Shown: positions 26,716 to 39,160 of the stretch, in pieces
Position numbering within the stretch: position 1 is the stretch's first letter
Layout of the letters: every line of letters begins with the position of its first letter
DNA from: Camarhynchus parvulus
Taxonomy: Eukaryota > Chordata > Aves > Passeriformes > Thraupidae
Direction of reading: 5' to 3'
Assembly: GCF_901933205.1 (NCBI RefSeq)
Contig: NC_044571.1
Coordinates: 13,036,420 to 13,100,419, forward strand
Length of the DNA: 64,000 nt
Translations under genes and position numbers: made by a program
The notes under the pieces: generated by a model
The model's input: only the letters and a program-made list of their open reading frames with translations
The model's database searches: none
What the model was told of the DNA's origin: nothing

Positions 26716-27331
26716 CAGAGCTGTCAGCCATGGTGAGTGTCCAAGGGGCTTTGGGGATGTGTTCCTGTCCCTACAACGCTCACCAATCTCAGCCATGATA
26801 ACCTTGAGCTCCCAAATCCACTCTAACACAATTCCCAGGTCCCTGCGTCTCCTGCCCCTACTGTCCCAGCTGCCTCCTCCCTGCCACCCAGCCCAGCTGA
26901 GCTCCTTCCCTCCTCCTCCTCCTCCAGGCCATGGCTTGGAACATCACTCAAATCCTGATGGTGCTGAGCATCCTGCTGTGAGTACTGCGGGTGGGTGACC
27001 AGAAAGAAAATGTCACACAAGAGCTTTTGCATAGCATGAGGAGCAGCAAACCAAGGAGATGGCTTGGCTCCTGGAGGAGATGGAGCAGAAGGGCCAGAAG
27101 TCACTTAGCCAGGGAAGCGTGCTCCTCTCTGCCTGCCAGCACTGGTGCTTCTGGGCCTCTGCCAAAATCCTCCTGGTACTTTTTGGCCCCCGCTGGCTGC
27201 CCAGGCAGGGCAGCACTGGCTCTGACAGCAGCAGCCAAGGGGGAACTTCCAGTAGTCCTGAGAAGGAGAGGGACGAGGGAGAAAATGAACAGCAGGGCAT
27301 TTTCAGCTGGACAGTGGAATGGATCTGCTGA
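26716..27331 (+). pseudogene. ITPRIPL1-like gene relic (truncated, one stop, one frameshift)
   Basis: Resembles the ITPRIP-like family (type I membrane proteins with a Mab-21-like domain), which is expanded in passerines. A plausible intron (GTGAGT at 26733, pyrimidine-rich tract and CAG ending 26927) precedes ATG at 26931. That ATG starts a hydrophobic leader, MAWNITQILMVLSILL, ended by an in-frame TGA at 26979-26981. The same frame continues with VGDQKENVTQELL. An extra base near 27030-27033 shifts the frame, and HEEQQTKEMAWLLEEMEQKG follows from 27035. Next come a membrane-type segment (CQHWCFWASAKILLVLFG), a Ser-rich then acidic stretch, and SWTVEWIC before TGA at 27329-27331. In the family this last motif (WPVQNL-type) leads into the large C-terminal domain, which I cannot find here. 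The retained intron argues for a decayed duplicate rather than a retrocopy. The assignment is from memory of family layout; a different membrane protein is possible. Confidence 0.6.
26733..26927 (+). other. Putative intron of the ITPRIPL1-like relic
   Basis: Donor GTGAGT at 26733 and acceptor CCTCCTCCTCCTCCAG ending 26927, 195 bp long, just upstream of the ATG at 26931. Donor and acceptor are both close to consensus. No transcript evidence is available. Confidence 0.45.
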
Positions 27332-28955
27332 GGAGAAGCTCCTACATCCATGCCACAGAACATGCTGTGATTCCTGCTCTCTCTTGTGACAAACTCAATA
27401 GAAGTCAGATCCTGATTCCTGCACAGTCTCTGCATGTGCTCCAGGTATGATGGCCTTCATGCCAGGAGGCACAGGAAGGACCCACCTTTTGTAAATACAT
27501 TAATGAATTCGGTTGGTTTTTAAAATCCTGTTTCTGTGAGTGTTTAGGCAAGACTTTATCGAGAAATGTTATCCCCTGACTCCGTCTTCCCCCTGTAACA
27601 AAGAGATGAGGCTTGTGCTCAAATTTACATTGGCAGTGGTTACATTGATGCTAAGATATTCAGCACCTCCTCCTTATGTTCTCTCTTTTCCCCATTTTTC
27701 ACGGAAAGTGATATTCCTGGAATGAGGATCTTCGTTGAAGTGAAAGTGAGTTTTCACTTTCATGACCTTTCCCTGCTTCATCATTATGAGTAACTGCTTA
27801 ATTTTATAATGTGTGCAATATAAATGTAGAACTATTTGCAATTCTAAAATCCAAAAGTTTTGGCATCCTTGGAAATGATCAAGACCCTATTCACTCATGC
27901 TTAGATTTCCATCCAGGTGAGCAGAATCATTCCTTGTTGAGAGGACAGCTATCAGTTTTGTATAAAAGAGATGACGATGAAGCATCTCTAGGGAGCACAG
28001 GCACGAAAACCAGCAAAGAGCTGACATTGCCTCAGGACAAAACTGTTTTCTTCAGAGCAGCAGGAATGGTATCTTTACAGCTGGGGAGTTCCAGAGCAGT
28101 GCTCCTGCCAAGTGCAGGGAGAGTTGCCCAGCCCCAGGAGCTGCTGGGCTGCAGCTGGGTCACCAGACTGTTCTCACTGCCCCCTGCCCCTCCTGTCACT
28201 GCCCTTCAGGCAGCAGCTGGTTGCCATCTCCAGAAGCAGTCACAGCCTCCTGGCTCCATCCCAAGGATCCAGTAGAAGGCTGAAGGAGAGAGCATCCTCT
28301 GGGCTTGAGCCAGCCTGCTGGCCTCCTGTTGAACTGTGCTGGTTAAAGAATAATAAGCAGCAAGGCTAAAAAAATAAACTAAACCAGCTTTGAATAGTGT
28401 GTCCTGTTTTTTGTAGAATCTCTCCAAGCTAGAGAGGAAGAAAAGCATGCCTGATAAACAGTGCAGTCTCTTCACAGGGAACTTCTAACCACAAATTGTC
28501 TATTACATTAGGAGACCTTTGCTTTCCTAAAGCCATCCTGAACTGGGTTTGGAGACCTATCTAGTCAAGCATTATTTTTCTCCCTGGTTTAAGTAGCCAA
28601 GGATGATTACCACCCTGCTGCTATTTACCTAACTTTTTTGAGGTTGTATTTCTATGTCAAAGGTTATGTCAGCTTATTTCTTCTGGTGACTGCTTTTATT
28701 GTAAAATATGTCTCATGGCATTAAGTGAAAAGCCACGCAGTAGAAGGAACATCAGCAACTACCTAGAGTATTAACTTCTAATATGGCATTGAGCAGCTTT
28801 TATGAAATACAGGCAGCTGACTCTAGAATGTTAATTATTCTTGTTTCAGACGAAATTAAAGTTAACAAAGTACCAATTTCATTTTGTAGCTGTAACAAGT
28901 AGCATGAAAATATCATTCTTTCCTACAAGATAACGAATAAAGTGCACATGTGCAG
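27332..28955. other. Downstream of the relic; GC-richer patch at 28040-28370
   Basis: I looked here for the missing C-terminal domain of the ITPRIPL1-like gene and did not recognise it. A 154-codon open frame (27811-28275) crosses an AT-rich to GC-rich boundary and shows no domain, so I do not call it. Confidence 0.5.
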
Positions 28956-29140
28956 CAAGCAAACAGGCTGCACAGGGAAGCTGTGGATGTCCCATCCCTG
29001 GCAGTGTTCAAGACCAGGCTGGCTGAAGCACTGGACAACCTGGTCTAGTGAAAGGTGTCCCTGTCCATGGCAGGAGGGTTGAAACTAAAAGGTCTTTAAA
29101 GTTCCTTCTAACCCAAATATTTCTATGAGTCTATTATATA
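28956..29140 (+). mobile_element. CR1 LINE 3' end
   Basis: Plus-strand CR1: 'gaagctgtggatgtcccatc', 'cctggcagtgttcaagacca', 'gtccatggcaggagggttga', then 'aggtctttaaagttccttct' and a degenerate 'atttctatgagtctat' terminus. About 180 bp, strongly 5'-truncated. Confidence 0.9.
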
Positions 29141-32100
29141 TCCATATTAATTTTAAAAAACTTTCTCTGATGGGAAGCATTTAATAGTCTTCAAGAAATA
29201 ATTCTACACTAAAATACTATACAACATACTATAAAGTGGTCAATGAAATAGCAAATCTAGCTATGGATGATGAAATCTGACACCACAGGACAAAATCCCT
29301 TGGGAAAAAAAAACAAGAAAGGACACCGCCACCTTTAAGAGACTTTTTATGGTATAAAGTACACCACGTAGTAAGTTCATGTTACTGCTATGGATTTATA
29401 TTTTCAGTGAGTGCTAAAATGCTGCATGGAGTTTTAAAACATCAATAAGAAATAAAATGGTTTGTGCAGGACATTTGCAGCTCACTTTAAGATCCGATCC
29501 TAATAATTTTTTTCCACAATATATTTTCCTGGAGCAAGTGTTCCTGTCTCTTGCTATTAACATTTATTCTTACAGTCTTTAAGTTTATGGGTTTTTTATT
29601 GAGAAGTTTGGTTTGACAATCCAAACATATAATATTTTATTCATGAATAACCATAACATGGAATGAAAAAAATCTTGATGCAACAGTTTCATTGAAAGAT
29701 ATTTTGGCTATGTATTATCTAAATACAGTATATCTTTTGGGGTTGAATTTGCTCATTTAATACAAAGCAGGATCTACCTTGAAAATTTGGGCAAGGAATC
29801 CATAATAATTTGAAACTTTGTTTGACTTTTTATGATCAGTGTATCAGATTCTTAGGTACTTTAAGATTACCCAAACCTCAATGAATGTATCATAAGAGTG
29901 GATTAAGCTTGCAGCCATGTTTTCTCCACCATGAATCATGAATATGTATAAAGGCAAGTGCTTAACAAAGGAAAGTCCAAGAAGGCCATAAGATATTACC
30001 AAACTCTTTGATATATTAGTTTAATAATGATTTGGAGGGGAAGAGAAGAAGTCAATTCAGCTATGAGAAGTTATCAGAAATTACTTAATGTAACTTCACA
30101 GAGTAGGGTAGTAAGGACAGTTCTTATCAGATTTCTTTGGCTTTGTTTTCATTCAGCTTTAGTTTCTAAAAGATTTAAGATAACAAACTGTACTAGAAAT
30201 CTCAGGTAACATTTCTCTCTGTCCTTCCTTCCTGCATGCACATTGTAATATAGCCCAGGTTATAGCGGTAGGAATGGTAATAATAAATGGCGGAATGAAA
30301 CTCTTATTAAAGAATCCTTTTCAACAGCTTCAAAATTTAAGAGTATGCACTTTTTGCCTGAATACAGTTCATCTCCTCTTAGAAGAGTTTTTCTTGGTTT
30401 TTTTTTTAATTATAATGGTCAGTTCAACCTTTCCTGCCCTGCGTATCTCTTTGAAAACAACTGTGCCTTTTTATGTCTGTGAGTAATTATAAAATACAAG
30501 TGGTATGCAATTACTATATATTCTGATAAAATTATGTATAATTTCTGTATGTTTTTAGAGCATCTTAAGATTTTCTTCTTGTATCCTTCCATATTTTGAA
30601 GAAAATGCAGTAAGTCCCTTACTTTATCTCCATGAGTACGAGAAGAGGACAACTCCTCTGCTGATAAAAGGGAAATGCTCACCATGTCCCAGATGAGTGT
30701 CTATTGACTCTCAAGCAAAAAGCCAAGCCTGCTTCAGAGGCAGTAAGTTTTCCATAGAGAAACCTTGGGCTTTGTGATGAGTATAAAATGCAATTTCTGA
30801 GATGGCAACTCAGACAGCCCAAACACACGAGCATATACAAGAGGTTTTGAGTCAGAGATACCACAGAGTATCAGGAACAGAATAACAAACACAGCACAAA
30901 CAAAAACTAGATTCATTCAAATCTGGCTTGTGCCAAAAAAAAGTGTTCTTGCTATTAATTTTGGTCATATCCTCTGTCATCTTTCTGTCTCATGGCTGCA
31001 GTTTAGAACAATTTTTTGCACTTAAGGGTAATGTCATTGGTGTTACAAACCTGCCATGAATCACACTGGCATTATACTTTCTTCTACAGACCTGAAACCA
31101 GAGCTCTAAATTTTACTGCCAGGGATCAATAGGATATGCAGTGCCATGAGTTTGTATTTAATGAGCTTCCAATGCCCTTTCTTTTCTCCTCATGCATGCA
31201 TTAGGGAATCATTATACTTCCCAAAACGTTGGCCCAGAATTCCATATGGAGAAAGCATCCCAACTTCAAAAACTCTAGAAGCACCTTGCAAGCAGTGTAC
31301 TAGAGAGAAAATCAGCCTGAACTCTGTGTAGACTGTACAAGAAAATACAGTAAACATGTACAAGTTTTGCACTAGCTGGGTTGCTATTTTTTTCATGCTG
31401 GTTAAAATGGCTGATTTTACATTGTCATTGCTGTCTAGTTATTCAAGTTTCCACTTCTAAAATTGACATTATTTCCTTCATGAAACAGTCAGTTGATAAG
31501 CTAGGGAAAAACTGTCAGAATTCTTCTCTCTAACTAATTAGAATTTTTTGTATAATTAAAATTTTAATTAGAGCAGTCTCAGGTGCTTCAATGTCTTTGC
31601 CTCTTTGAGGGGAGGGGGAGAGAGAGAGCATGATATGTTTCTAATAGTTAAAAATTAGGAAAGTGGGTTTGAGGAAAAGAAACTTCAAAGTGTACAAGGT
31701 AGCCCAAAGACCCAGTTCTGATTTGTCAAATTAAAATTAGCAGAGAATATGTTACATTTACATTTCATAACTTTTGAGAGCAACATTTCCAAGTGTGCCT
31801 CTGCAGTGAGGAAGGACCAGTGGCATTTCTGTCAGGGCTGAACACTCTGCTCTTTACCCATCCATCTCTCTGGAAATGCTTTCCTTTTGTGAAAGAAAGC
31901 TTTAAAATATATTTGCAGTAATACAACCTACACATAATTTTTATTTCTGCAGTTGCCTTTTTTAATAGATTATCAGTCCTGCAGGGCAATCCTTCTACAT
32001 GATATTGCAGTCAAATCCATTGCTGTATCTATAATATCACTGCCTCTTTCACAGATATTCTAGGTTCTCCTGTGCCTCTTCCATTATTGCTCAGCCTTAA

Positions 32101-35100
32101 AGCTGCTTCAACACCAGAATGAATTTATCCTTTTATTACTAGACAAAACTGCTGCTATTCTTCCCATTATTTGAACAGCTATTGAGCTCACAAATGTTAT
32201 CAACTATGGTTCAACCAATAAATCATGAACTTGAAAATATTAAGCACTGTTAAATATACTCTGGTACATCTGAAGGTACTGTTTCAATAGTTCTGCCTTA
32301 TTAAGCCTGAGAGCACCTTTTTATTGTTGCCTTGAATTTCTAGCAAATGTATAATCTCCCCAGTCCATCCAAGTCTTTTCATTTGGGATTTATTTCTAGA
32401 AAATCTTCAGAGCTGCATTCAACTATGTCAGAACCAGTGTTTATTTAATTTTGTTTTCCACTGACTGTTTTAAAAATTAAACTTTCAATTTCTTAAGCTC
32501 ATTCACAAATACTAAAATAGTTATTTAGAAAGATAAGCCCACAATCTGCTGCTGAAAGATGACCTTTCCAACATCAGTCCAAATTGTCCACTCTCGCCCA
32601 TCAGATCCCTGCCTCAGATGACTGGAACTTTAACAAAAGCAGACAAATATGACCTAAACCCTTGAAAGGATTATTCTTGACCTTAACGTAAATCTGACAA
32701 TCTTTATTTAATATTAGTGCCACTCTTAATCCTTTGCTATTTTCCCTGTATTTTTCACTCAGTATATTCTTTAGAGAAGATGTTTGGTCTAGGGATTTCA
32801 GAAGCATCAGTGAACATGATATGCCATTTTTCAGAGACCAAATTTAGATCTTCTCTTGGGAAAATTCTTACTAAAGGATGCATGGATAAGACAATACAAA
32901 AATGGGGGTGTTCTTTCTTACACTTCAGATAAATAAACAAAAAAAAAAAAAAAAAAAAAAAAAAACCAAACAAAACAAAAAAAACCCCAAACCCAACCAA
33001 CATTGGAAGAAACTTCTATAGCTGTTAGTTCTTACTTCAGTCTTCTGAATTGGGGCATATTATAGAAGGAGTTAATGCTACCCACACAGGAATGTGTTTG
33101 TACAGACCTGTGGCTGTGGAAGTAGAAGTGTGGTGGGTATGGGCAGCACAGGCAGCCACAGACCCCAGGCAGCCTTAGGCTGCTGCTGCCATTAGAGCAC
33201 CCAGCTTTACTCAGCCTTCCTCATGTCTCTGCTTTCATCTGGCATCAAGTCCAGCAGCCAGCTGAGGAGTCAGGCAGACAAATTCAGTTCTCCAGGGTGG
33301 TGTTTAAGGAAAGACCTGTGCTTAAGAGTAATTTCTTAGAGTGGGACGTTTGCACAACTTAAGACAGCGAGGGGGAGATTTCCACTTGCAGTTTTACCAC
33401 TCTGCTCACCATCCTGCCACAGATCCCTTCTCCACCACCACAGCAAAAGTGAATATTGCTCTCATCAGTCAATAAACCAAAAGGCATTTTGTTCCTCCTA
33501 TTTTGTTGCTTTAACAGCAAAGTCTGGGACAGGTCACTTCAGTTTTGTCCAGCCTTTTAAGATGCTGTATGTATCTTATGTTCTTTAAATTGTCTTCCTG
33601 CACAGAATACTTTGATCTAAAACGTCAGGAGTGACATTATCAATCAAGTTTTCTTAATGTGATCTCAGGTTGGAATTACAGACCTTTGAACAAACGCAAC
33701 ATTCTCCTACAAGGAGACACAATTATCACTTGAGGACCCCTCTGGCAACTACTTTTTAAGCATAGCTTCATTTAAAAGCTAAACTGTTCATTCCTATTCA
33801 AAGGCTAAATTTTTATATCCAGTTTATAAAAATTTTCTTTGTATTGTTAGACAATTTCTCAAGCTTCATAGTAAATAATTTTTTTACCAAGCCAAATAAG
33901 CATGAAATTAGACGACTGTAAATGTTCAGACTTATATTTAAGTGTAAGTTGACATTTAAGTATTCTCCAATTATGCTGCTGAAAGGGCAAGGACAAAAAT
34001 GTACTCAACATCAAATATAAGTTTTGATTTGCCAGACACCATTAATCATATGAGCTATGAGCAGTTCATTTGTCATCAACAACTGATCATATCAAAATAC
34101 CTGTTTCTTTCGTGTAAAGCATTTTTAAAGCACTGAGCAATAAATTTAAAATTCAAATTGAAATTTTCTTTACACAGACACCCACACCCAGTGCATTAAC
34201 ACAGCTGCCTTCATCATCTGCCATGTCCTTTAGGTCTGGCTGTCATAATGATGTAGCACTGTAAGAACTGCAGTATAGTAATACTTTTCTATTCTGTTTC
34301 TCATGTAAAGGAATTTCATCTCTCTCTCTCTCATGAATAATCTGATCTAGGTTGTACAATATTCTTCTACCAGTCATAAGATGAGAATTCTGAACCATCA
34401 GCAAATTTTTGATGTAAATCAATGGTCAAAAGAGAATTAAGTAGGAGGCAGAGGAAGAGTATAATAATGGAACAATCAGCTTATCAGAAACCTCACTTCT
34501 CAAAACCAGCTAACTTTTAGTAAAGTACTTCCTAATTCAGCTGTCAAGAGTCAGCATTTATCAAAGGATACAGAAAAAGCTTTGAAACTGCTGTATGTGA
34601 TAATTAATACATATTTGAGATGGAAAGGCATTATTATTAGATATTATAAATTTAGGAAGGGTATTTGTACAGACCATTTCCAAATGGACTTAGTATCCTT
34701 AAAATACTAACGTGTCTTTTTTCCTTTTTGATTGTACCAAGAACAGAATAGAATTTTGTTTTCTGGCCTTCATGATGATTGTATGAGGACCATGGACAAA
34801 TCCTGAGGCATATTTACATATAAAAGTTTTCCCAAATGAAAATAAATTAGGGGAATTATTTTGCTAGACTTAACAATTTTTGAGTCATCATTTTCTTATA
34901 TCATATGGCCTCAGATAATTTGGATAAAAAGGAAAATAAAACAACTGCAAGTTCAGAGTTACAAATAGTATGTGAGAATGGTTTAGAGCACTAAATTATA
35001 CAAAGTATTGCAATTCATAATGATTGGAAAATCTATTTTTGGGCCCCCCAAAATTAGCTTTAAAGATGTTACCTCAGCTATGTGGAATCTTCATTATAAG

Positions 35101-35454
35101 CAAAAAAGAAATTGTCCAATCAACATCAAAGTCTTCTAATATTATTCATCTCAATACACTGAAGATTGTTTTGCCTGAATTACAGACCTTCTATAATTTA
35201 TGAGGGTTTTTTGTATAAAGTTTTTATAATTTTTTTCTGTAAATTAAATATTTTAACATTATAGTACTAGAGGCCAGTGAAGTATTTAAATAAAGGACAA
35301 TGCATATTAATTACAAACTCAGCCACACTTGTTCACTTCTCAAATACCAAGAGCTCAGCATGTGCAATTCTGTGTTTTCAGAGCTCTCTGCCACCCCCCT
35401 AGTATTTGTAAATCACTAGATGCAGAATCTTATCAATCACATCATCAACTGAGA
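29141..35454. other. AT-rich unique sequence, no gene recognised
   Basis: No supported gene. Contains a purine run near 31611-31629, the A27 tract at 32939-32965 (listed separately), a GC-richer patch at 33100-33300, and a short (CT)n at about 34319-34333. Confidence 0.5.
32931..32998. repeat. A27 tract with A/C-rich tail, preceded by AATAAA
   Basis: A run of 27 A (32939-32965) followed by CAAAC/AACCC-type low-complexity sequence to about 32998. AATAAA at 32932-32937 lies directly before the run. It may be simple low complexity or the tail of an old retroposed transcript. Confidence 0.7.
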
Positions 35455-35562
35455 TTTCTGATCCAGGTGAAAGATGTCTCTGCTCATGGCATGGGTTTGG
35501 ACCACAGGACCTTTAGAGCTCCCTTTCACCCAAAGCATTCTGTAATTCTGTGTTTCTGTCAG
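35455..35562 (+). mobile_element. CR1 LINE 3' end
   Basis: Plus-strand CR1 tail: 'gatgtctctgctcatggcat', 'caggacctttagagctccct', 'ttcacccaaagcattctgta', 'attctgtgtttctg'. A short fragment ending at the CR1 3' octamer-type repeats. Confidence 0.75.
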
Positions 35563-35564
35563 GC

Positions 35565-36345
35565 CCTTAATATGTGCCCTGCTCTTCTTGTCTCATTCTG
35601 TCCCATCCCCCTCAATCCCCTCATCCAGATCGTTGATAAAGATGTCAAACAGGAGCAGCCCCAGTGCTGAGCCCGGGGGAACACCGCTGGTGACCAGTCA
35701 GCAGCTGGATTAACCCCATTCCCCACCATTCTCTAGGCCCAGCCATCCAGACAGGTTCTTACCATGTGGAGAGTGCCCTTTCCCAAGCCACAAGCAGCCA
35801 ATTCCCCCAGGAGGATGCTGTAGGAAACATGCCAAAGCTTTACTAAAGGCAGACCACAGCCCCACCCTCTCCCTCACCCACTCAGTGGGTCATCTCCTAG
35901 TAGATAAGATTACTCAAGCAGGACTTGCGCTGAGTACCCAGCTTCTTCCTCCATCTCCTTTGTCACTATGTCTGCTGTTACATCCAACAAAGGATGAAGA
36001 TCCTTCTTAGCCATCCTTTTGTCTCTATAATACTTACAGAAATATTTTTATTGTCTTTACAGCACTAGTCCGAATTTCTGTTTGGACTTTGGCCTCTCTG
36101 TTTTTCTCCCTGCATAATCCCATGACACCATTTTAGTCCTCCTGCATGCTCCTTCTTCCAAAGGTCATATACTCCTAAGTTCCAGTCAAAATTTTCTGAC
36201 CAGCTGGGCCAGTCTTCCCCAACATCCTGTCTTCCAGCCAGTGGGGATGGCCTGTTCCTGAGCCTTTAAGATTTCCTTCTTGGAGAATATCCAGCCTTCC
36301 TGTACTCATCTTTTTTCTGAGACTGGTCAGAGAGGTTGGATCTCA
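35565..36345 (-). mobile_element. CR1 LINE ORF2 fragment (~780 bp)
   Basis: Reverse complement of CR1 reverse-transcriptase region: 'gataaagatgtcaaacagga', 'gcagccccagtgctgagccc', 'gggggaacaccgctggtgac', then 'ccaaagctttactaaaggca', 'ctgagtacccagcttcttcc' and 'gatccttcttagccatcctt'. This is the longest CR1 piece here. The reading frame is broken, so it is inactive. It begins directly beside the oppositely oriented CR1 tail. Confidence 0.85.
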
Positions 36346-38415
36346 AATAGTGAAGATGAGAACATAAAATATATTTATCAGTAAAAGTAGGAAATAGAAC
36401 AAATTTAAATAAATACAATAAAACTGATCAAGTATATTTGTGATACACATTACAAACAAAAACAATGTACCAGTAAACAATATAAAATATCTTATTCATT
36501 AATAGCAAGCTAGCATCACATTAATTACATTTTAATCAAGCTTATTTGGAATAATGGATGTAATATGCCATAATGCAGTGTAGTGCAGATTGAATTGGTT
36601 TTGTCTTCTTTGTCCAGAATACCAAAGGGAAGAATTATTATTCTGCTGCAGCATGCCAGCTTCTATTTATGGACTGTCATTTTATTTTTCTAGCAGTTCA
36701 TCTAAAGATGTGTCATATGAGACAGTCCCAGATGCATACTCACTCTCAAAAAATGTGTTGTCTCTTCCACAACATTGTTCCAAAAGATGTGGAGTGGTCC
36801 TAAATAACATAACATGTAAAAAAAATGTTATTTGATTTAAACATTTTTACATAACCTGGCAGTAAAGCCCAGTGCTTGCAGACAAAGATTTTTATTTGTT
36901 AACTTCAGTGTGCACTTAATCAGTCCTTTTAAAATTCTAAATTAGAATTGCATGTTTCATAAAGAATGTATTTATATACTAAGAATGAAATACTGTAGTT
37001 ATGATTAAATTGCAGGTTGGCTCTTGCAAAAATATCTTTGCTGTAAAATACTACAGCTTAATGATATAGTGCACCACACAGGCCATATATTTTTTTATAG
37101 GAAGTTATCCAAAATACAACATTAAAATAAACTTACAGATTTCTTTTGCACATTAATTCGTAAGAGACAGCAAGAAGAGACACCCAATACTTTAACCCCT
37201 CCTGTGTCTTTTTCAAGACTGTAATTACCTGCATTCAGACCTGACTTAACAGAAATAACTAGATCCTTCCTTTTACATATTTTGTATTTTTTACCATTTG
37301 CATACTCAATAATTTTAATCACTTTAAATATTTCATATAATGCATTCTTTTGACACAAGACTTTGTTTTAGGAACAAGACAAATGAAAATGAAGGAGAGG
37401 TGGGGCACTCATAACATACAAGCATTAGCTATCTTAACCCCTTTATGTAAGTTGTTCATCTTCCTTATGAGATCGTAGCATATGCCTCAAGCACCTGTGA
37501 TTAGAAAGAGTGTGGTAGCACCTGAAATTTAAAAAAAAAATTAGAAAGATTGTAGGGAGCTTTTTATTTAAAAAATCCTTGATAACGGAAAGGCTAAATA
37601 ACAAAAGAACAAAAATACATTCTTTTTTATGAGTTTGTTTATGTAAGACATCTTCTGAGGAACATATAGATTCTCCATTATACATAAGCAATGAGGAATT
37701 CAAAAGGCTCTGGGAGATTGGAATCAGAAGTGGTACTGCTTTCAGGAAACACAAAATAGAGGAAGAGTAGAGCTCTTACTCAGTCTTTGCTTGTTAAGTA
37801 GTTCCCAATAGCACATTCCTTAATCAGAGATATTGCTGCTGCTTTCAACTCAGACAGATTTTATAAAAAACCTGAAATTCCACTTGAGAATGCAAAATAA
37901 CGTGCAAAATTAAAATAGAGAAGGAACAATTCAGACATATAGCTTCAGCTATAAATTTGTGTTCTTGATATTTATACTACTGCACAGCTCATGATTAGGT
38001 TTGGAATTGGCACTTGAGGGATCTCACAAGCAATTATACTCTGAATATTTCCAAAGTAAAAGCAAGTAAATATTCAGGAAAAATGTGTCTTGCTACCCTT
38101 TAGCTCAGGATTGTTCATGCTATCAAAAACAGCAGCAAGTAATCTTATTAGAAGAGGAGAATTATAGATATTTCCCACACAAGCAAAAGAATTGGTAAAA
38201 TTTTGTAGATCATGATTTGTGCATGATCGTCATTAGAGGATGATTTATTTAAGAGGCACTTGAAAAGTTTTTATATTGAAATAGATGCTACAGCTGGATT
38301 AGTAGATTGTATCTTCTTGTTAGATTTTAATAGCTTATTGGCAGAAATTGTAGCTTTTCTTCAATTTCCCAAGAGCTGCTGTATTTTTCTATTATTTATT
38401 GATGTGAATGGAAGA
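36346..38415. other. AT-rich unique sequence, no gene recognised
   Basis: No repeat family or coding evidence. Short inverted repeat ATAACAT...ATGTTAT at about 36809-36831. Confidence 0.55.
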
Positions 38416-38947
38416 TCACAGTATCATAGAATCATAGAATGGTTTGGGTTGGAAAGGACCTTAAAGATTGATTATCTCATACTAACTGCCCTGCCATGGG
38501 GAGGCCAGGCTCTCAGAACTCCACCCAGTGTAACCCTGAATACCTCCAGGGATGCAGCATCCACAGCTTCTCTGGGCAACCTGTGTCAGTGTCTCTCCCA
38601 CTGCACTGCAAAGAACTGGCTTCCTCCAAATATCTCATCTAAAATATCAATGCCAGATGCCTCTTTTATGCTTAGTCCACTCCCCTTGTCCTGTGACTAC
38701 ACGTTCTTGTAAAAAGTCCCTCAATCTTTTTCATAGTTTGCCTTCAGGTCTTGTATGGGTGCAATTAGGTCACCTTGAAGTCTTCTCTTTTCCAGGCTTC
38801 ATTCTCTCAGCCTATCCTCATACAAGAAGATAGTAAATATCTTGGTGGCCCTCCTCTGGAATTGCTCCAACACGTTGATGTCTTCCTTGTGCTGAGGATC
38901 TCAGAGCTGGATACGGTATTCTAAATGGGGTCTCAGCTGAGAGAAGC
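38416..38947 (-). mobile_element. CR1 LINE 3' fragment
   Basis: On plus it begins 'tatcatagaatcatagaatg' then 'gtttgggttggaaaggacct', the classic antisense CR1 3' end. It continues with 'agcttctctgggcaacctgt', 'tccactccccttgtcctgtg', 'ctgaggatctcagagctgga' and 'aatggggtctcagctgagag'. About 530 bp on the minus strand. It stops exactly where the LTR begins, so the LTR inserted into it or bounds a deletion. The 150-codon open frame 38260-38712 overlaps this repeat and is not a gene. Confidence 0.92.
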
Positions 38948-39106
38948 TGTAGTACGTTGACCCTGGCTGGATGCCAGGCACCCACCAAAAACACTTTGTC
39001 ATTTCCCTCCACAGCTGGACAGAGGAGAGAAAATATAACAAAGGATTTGTGAGTTAAGAACTCAGAGAGATCACTCACCAATACCATCGTGGGCAAAATG
39101 GACTCC

Positions 39107-39160
39107 ATTAGTGATATTAGTTGAATTAGTGATATTAATTGAATTAGTGATATTAATTGA
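39107..39160. repeat. 3 x 18-bp tandem repeat beside the LTR polyadenylation signal
   Basis: Units at 39107-39124, 39125-39142 and 39143-39160, core ATTAGTGATATTAATTGA. The last two units are identical and the first differs by one base. In LTR sense the array comes immediately after AATAAA. The second copy of this LTR family lacks it. Confidence 0.85.

Noticed and set aside
27811..28275. 154-codon open frame on plus strand
   Set aside because: It crosses an AT-rich to GC-rich boundary and has no recognisable domain or convincing splice context. I could not link it to the ITPRIPL1-like relic upstream.
38260..38712. 150-codon open frame on plus strand
   Set aside because: More than half lies in an antisense CR1 3' end.
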